Both the position numbers and the translations under genes were made by a program. DNA of 64,000 nt from positions 1-64,000 of the forward strand of contig JAHLLA010000010.1 of the NCBI GenBank assembly GCA_020444415.1, given 5' to 3'. The DNA comes from Bacteroidota bacterium. Its GTDB lineage: Bacteria > Bacteroidota > Bacteroidia > Bacteroidales > F082. Positions 33,744-43,858 of this stretch are shown in pieces; positions within the stretch are counted from its first letter, which is position 1; every line of letters starts with the position of its first letter. The notes under the pieces are model-generated. The model was not told the DNA's origin, made no database searches, and was given only the letters and a program-made list of their open reading frames with translations.

Positions 33744-36338
33744 TTAGTTTCTGATACATGCCGATCTTAAATATTTATACCAGGAATTTTTCCGTGTCAG
33801 ATCAATTATAAAACTTTTTTTGTCACTTTTTCCCTTACAAATACCATACCCTATCTTTTTTTGGTATTGCTTTGTACTCCTTGCATTCACTTTATTCATT
33901 TCCAGAAATTCCAGATAGAAAAATGCTTCTAAAAATTGGTTATCACCAATGTAATACTGAATGGCTTCGTAATATTCTGCAAGGCTTCCCTCCTCCTCCA
34001 TTATATTCTTTAAAGCCGGTATTTTATCCAAATATACATCCAATTGATGAGTTTCATAATCGTCGATTAACATATCATAGTGTCTTTTTATTGAAAGGAA
34101 GGTAGCTGTGCCAGCCATTTTATGTAGCGAATCCTTTGCATCTAAATACCTGAATAAGGGATTGTAAATTTTGTTAAGACTATCCAGAACAGAACTATTT
34201 ATCCTACATTCGGGATGCTCGTCTTTAAGCGCATTCGCCGTTTTCAATGTAAACTCAGCTTCATTAAATTTTCCCGAATTGATGCGGTTTAAGGATATTC
34301 TGGCTGCATTATCTATTTTAAATTGAATACTAACACAAACCCGGTTATTGGCCTTTTCATCCAACTCCAGAAATGCCTTCTTAATTTCTTCGTTATAGGT
34401 CAAACCATATTTCAACGACAGGTTTTTTGCTTCTTCCCGGAGTTGGTTCGCCTCTTCCATCCGTTTGGCCCAAACTTCAAACCTTGCCTTCTTAATTATC
34501 TTTAATATGATCGGAACAAAGGCTTCGCTTACAGCCGAATCAATTTGCCCCGCAATATTCAATTTAAATATCTGGTTCAAATTTCGGGCTTCCAGCAATA
34601 AGGGTAGCGCTGTTTCAGGCTCACTGCTTTTCAATTTTGATAAACCAGCATTCATATAATGATCAAACAGTATGAGTGAATAAGAAGATACCCGTTCATC
34701 CCTTTTCAAATACGCCGTGTGCGACTGTTCAAATTCAGCAGAGTGCAATAAAGCAGAGAGGCTGTTCTTCCTGTTTTCCTGTTCTATATAATATTCAATA
34801 CTATCAACAAGTGTCTTATAAATTCCGCTGTAGCCTTTTCTATATGCTGAAGTAAAATCGACATCAGGAAGCTCAAAATTATTTTGTTCACTTATGTTTT
34901 TAGCCTGATCAAGTAGTGAAATAGCATCTTCAAAATAATTGTCTTCCAGCATCAGGCCAGCTATGTCCACCTGCTGTTTCACGAATTCGGAAAATGAATG
35001 TTTCACCCTAAAGTCATCACCAATGAAATCTGCATTATTATGATATATATGCTGAGCTTGTTCATAGTATCGTTGTGCTATTTTAAAATTTCTCGATTTA
35101 TAAGCCATCACCGAAACTTTAAGAAAAGAACGAATAAGGCCGTTGAGTGCTTCGGTATAAACTTCCGAATATGCATCCGATTTCTCCACGTGGCTAAAGA
35201 AAGATTGTATTTCCCTTGCATTTGTTATCAGGTTGAGCGCGTTAAGGTACTCCTGTCTTTGCAGCACCGAATCAGCCATCTCCACAAAGTTGTTATAAAT
35301 GAGCTGCGAAGTGGAAGGGATACCGGTTATTTTAAAAACATCATAAAAAGAGGCCACAGCGGTCACCTTGTTCAGGTCTTTTTCAACCGGAAAAATACGA
35401 ACCAATTCGTTAAATGCAGAAACCGTATTTGGTTGATATTTTTTGGAAAGTTCAATATAATGCTTGGATATTGAAACATATTTTTGACAATAGGCATTTC
35501 TATCGAGCATTTTACCTTTTTTGCCCTTCTCAAGTTCTTTTGTAAACAATGTTGACGCCCTGTTTTCAAGTCTGGTTAGCCGCTCACGTTTCTCAAGAAA
35601 TTGTAAAGGATCGTAATCTACAAGCTGAAGTAAATGTTTAAAATCATACGTGGTGATAAAACTATTTACACGGTGAATATGGTGCCATGCAATAAAAGTT
35701 TCAGAGCTCGAATTTTCCCTATTGATGCCGTTGTCGCCAAACTTCTCTAAAAGTAATTTTAGCACTTCATTGTATGAATAGTAGCTATTTATCAAATTGG
35801 CTTTGGTCATAAATTCCGATACCTGGTGATCAGTGAAGTGCAGTTTTTCAATTTCAACACGGAAGGAGAGCACATCAATTGGTAAATTATAGTTTTCCAA
35901 CATATCAAGGTCCAATACACCTCCGGATATCAGAATTTCGATCGGAATTTCAAGTATTTGCCTGTTATTGGTATGAATGCTCAACCGGCCATCAAGCACC
36001 AGAGGAACCAAAAGGGTATCAATTGGAAAGTTTCTAAAAGAAGTTTCTCCTGTTAACTTAGGATGAACCACTTTGATATATGCGAATAAATGATTTTCAT
36101 CGTCGCGTTGCACATTCAGCAAGAGATCAGCTTTCAGATGAATACGAATCTGATGAATATTTTTAATGTTGTTAATCGAAAGTGACGAAAGCAACTGTCT
36201 TTCATTTGAAGAAGCCGTATAATTATCTGCCTTGATTGTGTAATTTATGGGCATGATCGATTGAAACAGCTCCTGAGAACGTGCATTAAATACGCTACCC
36301 AAGATTAAACAAATCAAAAATATTTTTAATTTATACAC
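33744..36338 (-). CDS. large secreted helical-repeat protein of unknown function
   Basis: An 864-residue protein with a signal peptide (1-21, ending ARSQ). Residues 25-180 are beta-rich; the rest is almost wholly alpha-helical, with TPR-like helix pairs (for example around 410-450 and 560-620). No catalytic motif is visible and no C-terminal secretion signal is evident. I do not recognise the family. Such proteins in Bacteroidota can be periplasmic scaffolds or gliding/secretion accessories, but nothing here proves it. It is next to pepE and ends a minus-strand block. Confidence 0.7.
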   Translation of the reverse strand: MYKLKIFLICLILGSVFNARSQELFQSIMPINYTIKADNYTASSNERQLLSSLSINNIKNIHQIRIHLKADLLLNVQRDDENHLFAYIKVVHPKLTGETSFRNFPIDTLLVPLVLDGRLSIHTNNRQILEIPIEILISGGVLDLDMLENYNLPIDVLSFRVEIEKLHFTDHQVSEFMTKANLINSYYSYNEVLKLLLEKFGDNGINRENSSSETFIAWHHIHRVNSFITTYDFKHLLQLVDYDPLQFLEKRERLTRLENRASTLFTKELEKGKKGKMLDRNAYCQKYVSISKHYIELSKKYQPNTVSAFNELVRIFPVEKDLNKVTAVASFYDVFKITGIPSTSQLIYNNFVEMADSVLQRQEYLNALNLITNAREIQSFFSHVEKSDAYSEVYTEALNGLIRSFLKVSVMAYKSRNFKIAQRYYEQAQHIYHNNADFIGDDFRVKHSFSEFVKQQVDIAGLMLEDNYFEDAISLLDQAKNISEQNNFELPDVDFTSAYRKGYSGIYKTLVDSIEYYIEQENRKNSLSALLHSAEFEQSHTAYLKRDERVSSYSLILFDHYMNAGLSKLKSSEPETALPLLLEARNLNQIFKLNIAGQIDSAVSEAFVPIILKIIKKARFEVWAKRMEEANQLREEAKNLSLKYGLTYNEEIKKAFLELDEKANNRVCVSIQFKIDNAARISLNRINSGKFNEAEFTLKTANALKDEHPECRINSSVLDSLNKIYNPLFRYLDAKDSLHKMAGTATFLSIKRHYDMLIDDYETHQLDVYLDKIPALKNIMEEEGSLAEYYEAIQYYIGDNQFLEAFFYLEFLEMNKVNARSTKQYQKKIGYGICKGKSDKKSFIIDLTRKNSWYKYLRSACIRN

Positions 36339-36850
36339 AGGGCTTTTTCAATTAGTGTGCAAAGTTAAACATCCACAACCTTTAGCAATGGTGAAACGCA
36401 ACTAAATAGTTTTTATTTATTTCTTATAATCAAATGATCTAAATACCTCAATAGTGCATGACAAAAATTATTGATTTATCTCAATTTTAATTGGATAACA
36501 ACAACATTTTCAACATTTAATTTAAATGGCTTTCATTGGATGTTGATATTTTTATACATTTGTATCATTCGATGATTAAGTATAATTATCAACATATTAA
36601 ACCAAGCAAAAAAACAACTTTATGAAAAGCAACATGAATCTTTTAGCAAAATCAATCAAATCCGGTTTTCAGTTGTAATGTTTTAATGGCACATAGTTGC
36701 TAATCAGTATTAAAGCCATCTTATTATGCTGTGCACAGACTGTTTCGTAACTATGGAACTTACAGGGCGTATAAAGATTTTAAATAACCGCAAAAAAATA
36801 ACCCAGAGCGGTAAAATGAATGAATACTACAATAAAATCGATTTGAATTC
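36339..36850. other. 512-bp divergent intergenic region
   Basis: This lies between the secreted protein and the WecA-like gene. It is AT-rich and holds the palindrome ATCATTCGATGAT (36564-36576) and an 18-codon ORF (listed separately). I see no perfect TAnnTTTG box placed for the WecA-like gene. It probably contains the promoters for both flanking genes. Confidence 0.5.
36622..36678 (+). CDS. possible 18-residue leader peptide
   Basis: ATG 36622 opens an 18-codon frame (MKSNMNLLAKSIKSGFQL) ending at TAA 36678, 172 bp before the WecA-like start. It is the only short frame with a Bacteroidota-like start context here. It could be a leader peptide for the polysaccharide locus, or chance. Confidence 0.2.
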   Translation: MKSNMNLLAKSIKSGFQL

Positions 36851-37981
36851 ATGACTTTCGAACTGCTAAATAGCGATTTACTATTAGTTTTATTTGCTGC
36901 ACTTTTAGGTGGATTCATTGTTATGTTTTCAATCCCACCCATAGTTAGCGTTGCAAAAGCAAAAAATCTGATAGAGAAATTTGGCATTAGGAAGATTCAC
37001 AAAAAGGAGGTTCCTTCATTAGGAGGCATCGCTATTTTCATGGGTGTTATTTTAAGCACTATTTTATCCACAAACGGGTATTCTTTTGATGTATTGAAAT
37101 ACATTATTGCTTCTATAATGATCATGTTTTTTATCGGATTGAAAGATGACATCATGATCATCTCGGCAAGAAAAAAATTTGTTTTGCAAATTATCGCTGC
37201 TTTAATTTTAATTTTCCTCGGAGATATCAGGATCACTAATTTCCAGGGACTATTCTATATTACTGAAATTAATTATGCCTTAAGTGTTATAACCACCATA
37301 TTCTTGATTGCTATTATTATTAATTCATTCAATTTTATTGATGGTATTGACGGATTGGCCTCAGGGATAGCTTTTATAAGTTCTGTGTTTTTTGGCATCT
37401 GGTTTTATCTCTCTGGTCATATTCAATACGCTGTTCTCTGCTTCGCGTTGGCCGGAAGCCTGGTATCATTTTTCTATTACAATGTTTTTGGTAAAAAAAA
37501 CAAACTTTTTATGGGCGACTCAGGCTCGCTGATCATCGGAACTATTCTATCTGTGGCAACCATTCAATTTATTGAATTTAACAATTTCAGAGGTACGTTT
37601 TATATATATGGCGCTCCCGCCGTAGCTTTTGGAGTTTTGAGCGTGCCTATGATCGACCTGCTTAGGGTATTTTTTATCCGTATCATGAATGGCAGATCTC
37701 CTTTTAAACCTGACAATAGCCACCTTCATCATTGCCTTTTACGTATAAATAAGGTTCATTTAACCGTAACCTTAATTACCATTTTCATAAACATTATTTT
37801 TATTGGTGCAGCCGTTGGTTTAAGTATGGCAGAAATCAATGTAAATATATCATTCGGCTTATTATTATTAGGCGGGCTACTAGGTAGTAGCATCCCCTAT
37901 TTTATGCTGCCCCGTCAGAAGAAAATCATTTTCAAGTACCTCTATAGCAGGTTAAAGGATGTGGCCAGTTTATTCTATTAA
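36851..37981 (+). CDS. WecA/MraY-like undecaprenyl-phosphate sugar-1-P transferase
   Basis: A 376-residue polytopic membrane enzyme with about 10-11 helices. It should start polysaccharide chains by moving GlcNAc-1-P or a related sugar phosphate onto undecaprenyl phosphate. The family motifs are present: GLKDD (near 97), NSFNFIDGIDGLASG (near 157-171), FMGDSGSL (near 219) and the HLHHCLLR loop (near 291). It heads the exopolysaccharide locus and faces the wzc gene. The HxHH motif puts it with WecA-type rather than MraY enzymes. Confidence 0.9.
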   Translation: MTFELLNSDLLLVLFAALLGGFIVMFSIPPIVSVAKAKNLIEKFGIRKIHKKEVPSLGGIAIFMGVILSTILSTNGYSFDVLKYIIASIMIMFFIGLKDDIMIISARKKFVLQIIAALILIFLGDIRITNFQGLFYITEINYALSVITTIFLIAIIINSFNFIDGIDGLASGIAFISSVFFGIWFYLSGHIQYAVLCFALAGSLVSFFYYNVFGKKNKLFMGDSGSLIIGTILSVATIQFIEFNNFRGTFYIYGAPAVAFGVLSVPMIDLLRVFFIRIMNGRSPFKPDNSHLHHCLLRINKVHLTVTLITIFINIIFIGAAVGLSMAEINVNISFGLLLLGGLLGSSIPYFMLPRQKKIIFKYLYSRLKDVASLFY

Positions 37982-38104
37982 AAACTATTCAACTAACTAT
38001 AGATGAATATCCAGATCAACCAGTACATATAGTTTTTCTATAAGTAAATAAGGTATTGTAAAGCAGATTTCTTCAATTTTACTATGAATGAAATCCTCTG
38101 TGTG

Positions 38105-40528
38105 TTAGATAGTGAACCTTTTTCTTTTCTGATCTATTTTATAAAGTCCGTAACCGTATCCATATCCCAGCTTTCTATCTTTTGGATGTATATTATTTAG
38201 TATGATACCGATATTTTTAAAACCATATTGGGATACTTCATTGAGCACCCATTTTAATCCCATCCTATGGGTGGCTTTCTTTTTGACAATAATAATTGTT
38301 GTATCGAAAAGTGAAGCAAATTGTAACATATCAGCTACCACACCGATGGGTGATGTGTCGATGATTATACATTCATAACGTCTTTTAAGATCTTTGACAA
38401 GTTCTTGAAACTGATTACCAGCAAGCAACTCAGCCGGGTTTTTTGGCATAGGTCCTGCAGGTATGATATCAAGATAAGTATGTCCGGAATTAATAATAAT
38501 CTCATCAATTTGGGCTCGATCCACAAGGTAGTTTACAAGTCCGTTATCTGGATTCAGTTCAAAAATATTGGAAATGGTTGACCCTCTGAAATCAACATCT
38601 AACAAGATCGTTTTTCTCTTATTATTGGCATAAGTTGATGCAATATTTATGGCATTATATGTTTTACCTTCTTTAGCAAATGAAGATGTAATTGCAATTA
38701 CGGGTGTTCCTTCAACCTTTAAATTGAAATCTATCTTGCTTTTAATAGCTCTGAATGATTCAGCTGCAGGTGAATTCGGCATATCTAAAACAACTGTTGA
38801 ATCCTTTCCATTCTTTCCCATGTTAAAAACTCGTCCAATAATAGGAAAGTTCGTGATTTCAGTAACATCCGTTTCTGAAGTTATTTTTGAATTAAAGAAA
38901 TCCATGACGAATAATGTAATAACGGGCAGTATTAAGCCTAATAAAATGGCCGCAATAAAGACTCTTACCTTTTTCACCTGACTAGGAATCTCTTTCAAAC
39001 GGGATTCTTCAATAATGAAACTATCCGATAAATTTGAGGCTTTTGCTATTTGAGCATCTGATAATTTTTGAAGCAGAAAGGTGTACGTTTCATTATTTAA
39101 TTGGTATTTGCGTTCTATGGTTATATAATCTCTTTCTGTTTGCGGTAATGCCTTTACTTTGTTTTCAAATCGCCAAATCCTCTGGTTCATATCGCTTAGC
39201 GCACGTTCTGACTGGGAGATAATATTGTTTACGTTTTCCAGTAAATTTCTTCTGGCACTTTCAATTTGAGCATTAATTCGTTTTAGTTTGGGGTGCTCGG
39301 TATTCCTCACAGATGTCATACTCGATTTTTCCATTGAAAGGTTATTAAGCTCTAAAATCAAAGCATTGAGCAACTGATCATCAATGCCCATGGCTGAAGG
39401 AGCTATGATGGTTTCAATATCCTGATTGTTAAGTATATAATCTCTCAGATATTTATAATATTTATCTTTGTTCTCCATCGCCACTTTTTCTTTGTCCAAC
39501 AGGTTAATTTGTTCCAACAGTTGTTGCGATTGCAAAGAGATATCTAATATCTGATGCTCTTTCTGAAAAGATTGTTTTTCATCTCCTGACTCCATTAATG
39601 AATCGGAAACGCTCTGCAACTGGTTGTTGATAAAATTGATTACACGATTGGCATTCTCATTTTTTTTCTCCAGAATGTAAGCTTGATAAGCTGCAGTTAG
39701 CGTATTCAGAAACTCAATTCCTTTATACAAATTATACTCTTCAAGGCTAACTTCGAGTATAGATGTTTCTTTTTGTAAGAAACCAACTGAAAGGCTTCGT
39801 TTATACTTTTCAATTAGATTTCTCCTCGAATCAAATTTGAAAACGTAGTGAGTATATAAGGCAGAGTCAATGTCTTTATTCAAATCTATTCTGAATGAAA
39901 AGTAATCAGTGGCGATAAGTTCTCCAATTTCAACTTCTTTGGTGAATCTCAATTCTGGAAGTTGCTGTAACAATTTATCAGTTTGGTAATTAAAAATTTT
40001 AACATTTTCATCATTAGCGGATAGTTGAATTTTTCCGTTGGGGAGAAATTGCAGTGCAAACTCAGTACCAATTACTTGAGGATGTTCAACATCCCAACTT
40101 ACAATGAATGGTGCTTCATTATAGCGTTCAACTTTTTTTATCCGGCCTACCGAATAATAACTCACTTCATACTCCAGTTCATTAAGGGTTCTGTTAATCA
40201 GTGGCCTCGATTGGAGAATCACCATCTGGTTATTTATATTCCTATCAACACCCATCGCTCCAAATCCCTGGAATACATTATCTTCAGAAAAGCCAGTGCC
40301 TGTTAGCGGTGATTCCTGCTTTTTGCTCTCAATTAATATACTTGTACTAACGGTGTAAATAGTTGGCGAATAACGGTTATATAAAAAAGCAATCAGAAGA
40401 AATATAACCACTGAAATCATAAACCAATACCAATTATTAAGGTACTTTAAGGCAATCTTTTTAAGGTAAATTTCATCCTTAACCATCGCATTATAATCGA
40501 TTGAAACCGGGGTATCTTCTTTTTGCAT
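38105..40528 (-). CDS. wzc: Wzc-type tyrosine autokinase and chain-length regulator
   Basis: An 807-residue inner-membrane BY-kinase. A Wzz-type periplasmic domain lies between two helices (about 33-51 and 525-545), with coiled coils (about 290-460). The cytoplasmic kinase has Walker A (SSFAKEGKTYNAI), Walker A' (ILLDVDFRG) and Walker B (CIIIDTSPIG). The C-terminal tail has a short Tyr-rich cluster (GYGYGYGLY). It would control polymer length and export by cycles of autophosphorylation. The start overlaps the wza stop (TAATG), so they are translationally coupled. Confidence 0.93.
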   Translation of the reverse strand: MQKEDTPVSIDYNAMVKDEIYLKKIALKYLNNWYWFMISVVIFLLIAFLYNRYSPTIYTVSTSILIESKKQESPLTGTGFSEDNVFQGFGAMGVDRNINNQMVILQSRPLINRTLNELEYEVSYYSVGRIKKVERYNEAPFIVSWDVEHPQVIGTEFALQFLPNGKIQLSANDENVKIFNYQTDKLLQQLPELRFTKEVEIGELIATDYFSFRIDLNKDIDSALYTHYVFKFDSRRNLIEKYKRSLSVGFLQKETSILEVSLEEYNLYKGIEFLNTLTAAYQAYILEKKNENANRVINFINNQLQSVSDSLMESGDEKQSFQKEHQILDISLQSQQLLEQINLLDKEKVAMENKDKYYKYLRDYILNNQDIETIIAPSAMGIDDQLLNALILELNNLSMEKSSMTSVRNTEHPKLKRINAQIESARRNLLENVNNIISQSERALSDMNQRIWRFENKVKALPQTERDYITIERKYQLNNETYTFLLQKLSDAQIAKASNLSDSFIIEESRLKEIPSQVKKVRVFIAAILLGLILPVITLFVMDFFNSKITSETDVTEITNFPIIGRVFNMGKNGKDSTVVLDMPNSPAAESFRAIKSKIDFNLKVEGTPVIAITSSFAKEGKTYNAINIASTYANNKRKTILLDVDFRGSTISNIFELNPDNGLVNYLVDRAQIDEIIINSGHTYLDIIPAGPMPKNPAELLAGNQFQELVKDLKRRYECIIIDTSPIGVVADMLQFASLFDTTIIIVKKKATHRMGLKWVLNEVSQYGFKNIGIILNNIHPKDRKLGYGYGYGLYKIDQKRKRFTI

Positions 40529-41295
40529 TATTTAAATATTCCGTAAACTAAAAGTGCTGTTGTTATAACTGATAATGTCAGGTAAATAGGCTGTAATACC
40601 GAAATAAATTTGTTCCCGAGAACTTTTCCATTCAGTGACACATATAGTACATCGTTTGGTAAAATGTAGTAATATGGCGAATTGATCAAATTAGGATTGG
40701 TTAGATCAATATTGGCCACCAACTTTCCTTCAGGTGTTTCGCGTATCAGTCTCACTTCACTAAATTTCCCCCAATCTGTTATATCTCCAGCAGTTCCAAT
40801 AGCTTCAAAAATACTGAGCCGGCTTTTGTCCATATGGTGCTGACCAGGATTTTCAACTTCGCCGAGAATAGTGATATAGCGGTTGACCAGTTTAACAAAA
40901 ACAGATGTATTTTCGAGATATCTGTCCACTTCTAACTGCAGTTTCTCCCTAATTTCTTTTACTGTGTATCCAACCACATGAATTTTACCCAATAGTAAAA
41001 AATAAATATCCCCATTTTCGTCTACTATGTAAGTAATCAACTCCATATTTCCTGAACCTCCTATTTTATCAACCGGATTCAAATTCAGAAAAACAGCATT
41101 TTCTTTATCGTCACTAATTACCTGGATGTACAACTGATCATTCACCCTAACTTCATATTCATCGGGAACCGGACCATCAGGATAAATCGAATCCGCCTGG
41201 ATGTTGTACATGTACGTGGTCTCCTGAAGAGGTCTTGAACATGCACTAAAAATAACAAGAAGTAACAATAGGAAGTAGGATGCTTGCTTTAACAT
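40528..41295 (-). CDS. wza: Wza-type polysaccharide export lipoprotein
   Basis: About 255 residues. The signal ends in the lipobox FSAC (Cys19 from ATG 41295), giving an outer-membrane-directed lipoprotein. A Poly_export domain (about 50-140, YEVRVNDQLYIQV) and an SLBB domain (about 145-220, ITILGEVENPGQH) follow, then a hydrophobic C-terminal helix (about 230-254). I choose ATG 41295 over 41328 because it begins directly at the signal peptide. A -7-like TATTTTTG lies upstream (complement of 41317-41324). Confidence 0.9.
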   Translation of the reverse strand: MLKQASYFLLLLLVIFSACSRPLQETTYMYNIQADSIYPDGPVPDEYEVRVNDQLYIQVISDDKENAVFLNLNPVDKIGGSGNMELITYIVDENGDIYFLLLGKIHVVGYTVKEIREKLQLEVDRYLENTSVFVKLVNRYITILGEVENPGQHHMDKSRLSIFEAIGTAGDITDWGKFSEVRLIRETPEGKLVANIDLTNPNLINSPYYYILPNDVLYVSLNGKVLGNKFISVLQPIYLTLSVITTALLVYGIFK

Positions 41296-41746
41296 TATCT
41301 GAAAAATATATTCATTCAAAAATAGCAATTATTTTAAGTACACTCATAAGTTTTTAGAATTATCACAATTTTATCAAGATTTGAATACATTTATTAAAAA
41401 CGAAGAAATTGACATCTATCTATCTCAATTACAGAATTTTAAACTCTTCTTTAGTATACATCCTTTAGCACTTCCATTCCATATGTTCATATGTCTGTTA
41501 ACTATAATTGTATTGATGGTTTCCATTTTAACAAACTTTCTTAAATTCGACTTTTATTTTGAGTAAATATATTACTCAAAAATGGAGATACAATCAGCTT
41601 TATATGTGACTGAAGGAGCGGAGCTGCGTTTAACTATCTTTATTATTCTCAAAATAAAATGAAATTTGGTATCACTTTTTCTTCAGAAAAGCTGTTAAGT
41701 TTCGTCTTATTTCTTTAATTATAAAAACTATTATACACTTGACAAC
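41296..41746. other. 451-bp intergenic region before the glycan operon
   Basis: This holds the minus-strand -7-like box TATTTTTG for wza (complement of 41317-41324). On the plus strand TACACTTG (41734-41741) is one mismatch from the -7 consensus but lies only 5 bp before the TTG start at 41747. A 61-codon frame at 41381 is not convincing. Otherwise only AT-rich sequence is seen. Confidence 0.45.
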
Positions 41747-42577
41747 TTGAAAAAATTCATCTTTAATTTTACGCCTAACGGTATGATTCCTAACAAGGAA
41801 ATGACAGCGTACGTGCCTGTTACACCAACTGAGATAATTGCCGACGTTAAGGAAGCATACGAATTGGGCATTAATATGGTACATCTGCATGCCCGCGATT
41901 TAAATTCAGGAGAGCCAACCTTTAACAAGGAAATCTATGCTGAAATTATTAGCGGTATAAGAATATTTGCGAAAGATCTTATCATTTGTGTATCGACAAG
42001 CGGTCGTAATTGGTCTGATTTTGAAAAAAGATCCGAAGTATTGGAATTGGATGGAAGTTGCAAACCCGATTTTGCAAGCCTGACTTTAAGTTCGCTCAAT
42101 TTTAACACCCAAGAAAGCCTGAATAGCCCGGAAATGATTAAAAAGCTTGCCACTAAAATGTTGGAGAATAATATTAAACCTGAACTTGAAGTTTTTGACC
42201 TGGGTATGATAAACTACGCTAAATACCTGATACAAAAAGGCTTGATCCAACCCCCTTACTATTTTAATATTCTTATGGGGAATATAGCCGGGGTGCAATC
42301 CAATTTATTAAGTCTTGGAGTAATGACCAGTGAATTGCCAAATCAAAGTTCTTGGTCAGCCGGGGGTATTGGAAAAGCACAACTTAAATCCAATATGATG
42401 TCGCTTTTATCGGGAGGCGGGGTACGCATTGGTCTGGAAGACAATATATGGTTCGACTACACCCGCACCCATCTTGCATCTAATATTGATTTACTGAAAC
42501 GCATTTTGGATTTCGCAAAAATGATTGAAAGAGAACCACTGAGTAGTGCTGAAACAAGGGAACTTTTAGGCATGTGA
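41747..42577 (+). CDS. beta-keto acid cleavage enzyme (DUF849/BKACE)
   Basis: A 276-residue TIM-barrel zinc enzyme of the BKACE family, which condenses a beta-keto acid with acetyl-CoA and splits it. HLHARD (His46, His48) matches the Zn ligands of 3-keto-5-aminohexanoate cleavage enzyme in position, and GLEDN near the C terminus is also conserved. The frame begins with TTG 41747; no earlier ATG exists and starting later would remove the first beta strand (FNFTPNG). Its presence at the head of a polysaccharide operon, coupled to a GNAT gene, is unusual and may supply an acyl group. Confidence 0.85.
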   Translation: MKKFIFNFTPNGMIPNKEMTAYVPVTPTEIIADVKEAYELGINMVHLHARDLNSGEPTFNKEIYAEIISGIRIFAKDLIICVSTSGRNWSDFEKRSEVLELDGSCKPDFASLTLSSLNFNTQESLNSPEMIKKLATKMLENNIKPELEVFDLGMINYAKYLIQKGLIQPPYYFNILMGNIAGVQSNLLSLGVMTSELPNQSSWSAGGIGKAQLKSNMMSLLSGGGVRIGLEDNIWFDYTRTHLASNIDLLKRILDFAKMIEREPLSSAETRELLGM

Positions 42578-42579
42578 TT

Positions 42580-43215
42580 ATGAGCAGGTGGATTAAGTTC
42601 TTATCAAATAAGATGCGTTACGATTCATTTCCTCAACTTATGCTGAATTCGCTCAAATTGTTGAAAATATATATCAACCCTTATTTTGTTTATCAGGAAT
42701 TCACTCATGCATTTGAAGATAATTACCAGCAAATTCCTTTGCAAGAAATAAAGATACGGCTGCTGGAAAAGAAAGATTTAATAAAGATACTGAGTTTTCC
42801 TGACAGGCTTGACAGTTTGGAGAGGTTACAAAACAGATTAAACCGCGGCGACATCGGCATCTCCGCATGGCATCACAACGACTTGATTGCATTCTCCTGG
42901 GCGAATATTACCTCTTTCGAATTCTTATCTACGAAGTTTAATTTATTTGAAAATGAAGCTTATTTGTACGATGCTTATACTTCAAATGAATTCAGAGGTA
43001 AAAGAATGGCGTATTTTCTCCGGTATGAACTTTATAAAATCCTTGAGGAAAAGCGTATTGACAAATTATACAGTGTTTCCTTAAAATACAATACCGCCGC
43101 GGTTAAATTCAAAAAAAATATCAACGCCGAAATAATCGGATCTGGATACCAGGTGAATGTATTTAATAAATGGAAATTCAGTAATAAATCTGAATTAGAG
43201 AAATATCATCAATAA
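42580..43215 (+). CDS. GNAT-like N-acyltransferase
   Basis: About 211 residues. A GNAT acetyl-CoA-binding region is visible (AYLYDAYTSNEFRGKRMAYF, about 128-147; the RGKR matches the pyrophosphate-binding loop) and a C-terminal VSLKYNTAAVKFKKN segment typical of the fold. The N-terminal 50 residues are extra. I use ATG 42580; GTG 42574 overlaps the BKACE stop. It may acylate an amino sugar or peptide of the glycan. Confidence 0.75.
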   Translation: MSRWIKFLSNKMRYDSFPQLMLNSLKLLKIYINPYFVYQEFTHAFEDNYQQIPLQEIKIRLLEKKDLIKILSFPDRLDSLERLQNRLNRGDIGISAWHHNDLIAFSWANITSFEFLSTKFNLFENEAYLYDAYTSNEFRGKRMAYFLRYELYKILEEKRIDKLYSVSLKYNTAAVKFKKNINAEIIGSGYQVNVFNKWKFSNKSELEKYHQ

Positions 43216-43282
43216 TAAAATAGCAACAATCCAAGCCATTTATTAGCATTTTACTACTGCCCGCATTTAATTACCGACTCTT

Positions 43283-43834
43283 TTGCTCGACACCATTATA
43301 ACCAATAAAACAAGGATCAAGCTTCTGTTGAAGTTTTTTTTAAATAACGAAACAACCAGTTATCTAAGGAAACTGGAATCAGAATTTGGAGAATCAACCA
43401 ATTCCATCAGGATTGAACTGAACCGGCTTGAAAGTGCAGGGCTTTTAGATGCTTTTCACACGGGAAACAAGAAATTTTATAAAGCCAACACCCAGCATCC
43501 CCTCTACAATGACCTTAACAGTATTATAAGGAAATTTATCGGAATCGATCGTATTATTGAGAAAATCGCACTTCAAACTGGCGAACTAAAAGCTGTTTAT
43601 TTAACAGGCGATATTGCCAGGGGAATTGATTCTAATTCGCTAGAGCTGATACTGATCGGCAATGACCTTGACACACCATATATCAGCAATCTTGTAAAAA
43701 AAGCAAAAAGATTTATTAGCCGCAACATTAAATATAAAATCTATCCAATGAATCAAGCTGATGCAATTCTCCGGCAAGATCATATTTTTCTCATCTGGCA
43801 GGAAAACGACAATCCCTTTTACGCAGCAATTTGA
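43283..43834 (+). CDS. winged-helix protein with nucleotidyltransferase-like domain
   Basis: A 183-residue protein. Residues 1-75 form a winged helix-turn-helix (SKTR-like start, ESTNSIRIELNRLESAGLL). Residues 90-180 resemble a MNT-type nucleotidyltransferase core (VYLTGDIARGIDSNSLELILIG), but the GSxxxG/DxD signature is weak (TGDIARG), so it is probably non-catalytic. Starts with TTG; I recall homologues beginning MLDT.ITSKTRIKLLLKFF, which supports this start. Such proteins often sit in Bacteroidota polysaccharide loci, probably as local regulators. Confidence 0.75.
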   Translation: MLDTIITNKTRIKLLLKFFLNNETTSYLRKLESEFGESTNSIRIELNRLESAGLLDAFHTGNKKFYKANTQHPLYNDLNSIIRKFIGIDRIIEKIALQTGELKAVYLTGDIARGIDSNSLELILIGNDLDTPYISNLVKKAKRFISRNIKYKIYPMNQADAILRQDHIFLIWQENDNPFYAAI

Positions 43835-43858
43835 TTTGAATCAAATCTTGTCTTTTCG

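Noticed and set aside
41381-41566. 61-codon plus-strand frame with a hydrophobic centre
   Set aside because: It overlaps the wza promoter region, has no recognisable similarity, and its hydrophobicity follows from AT-rich sequence.
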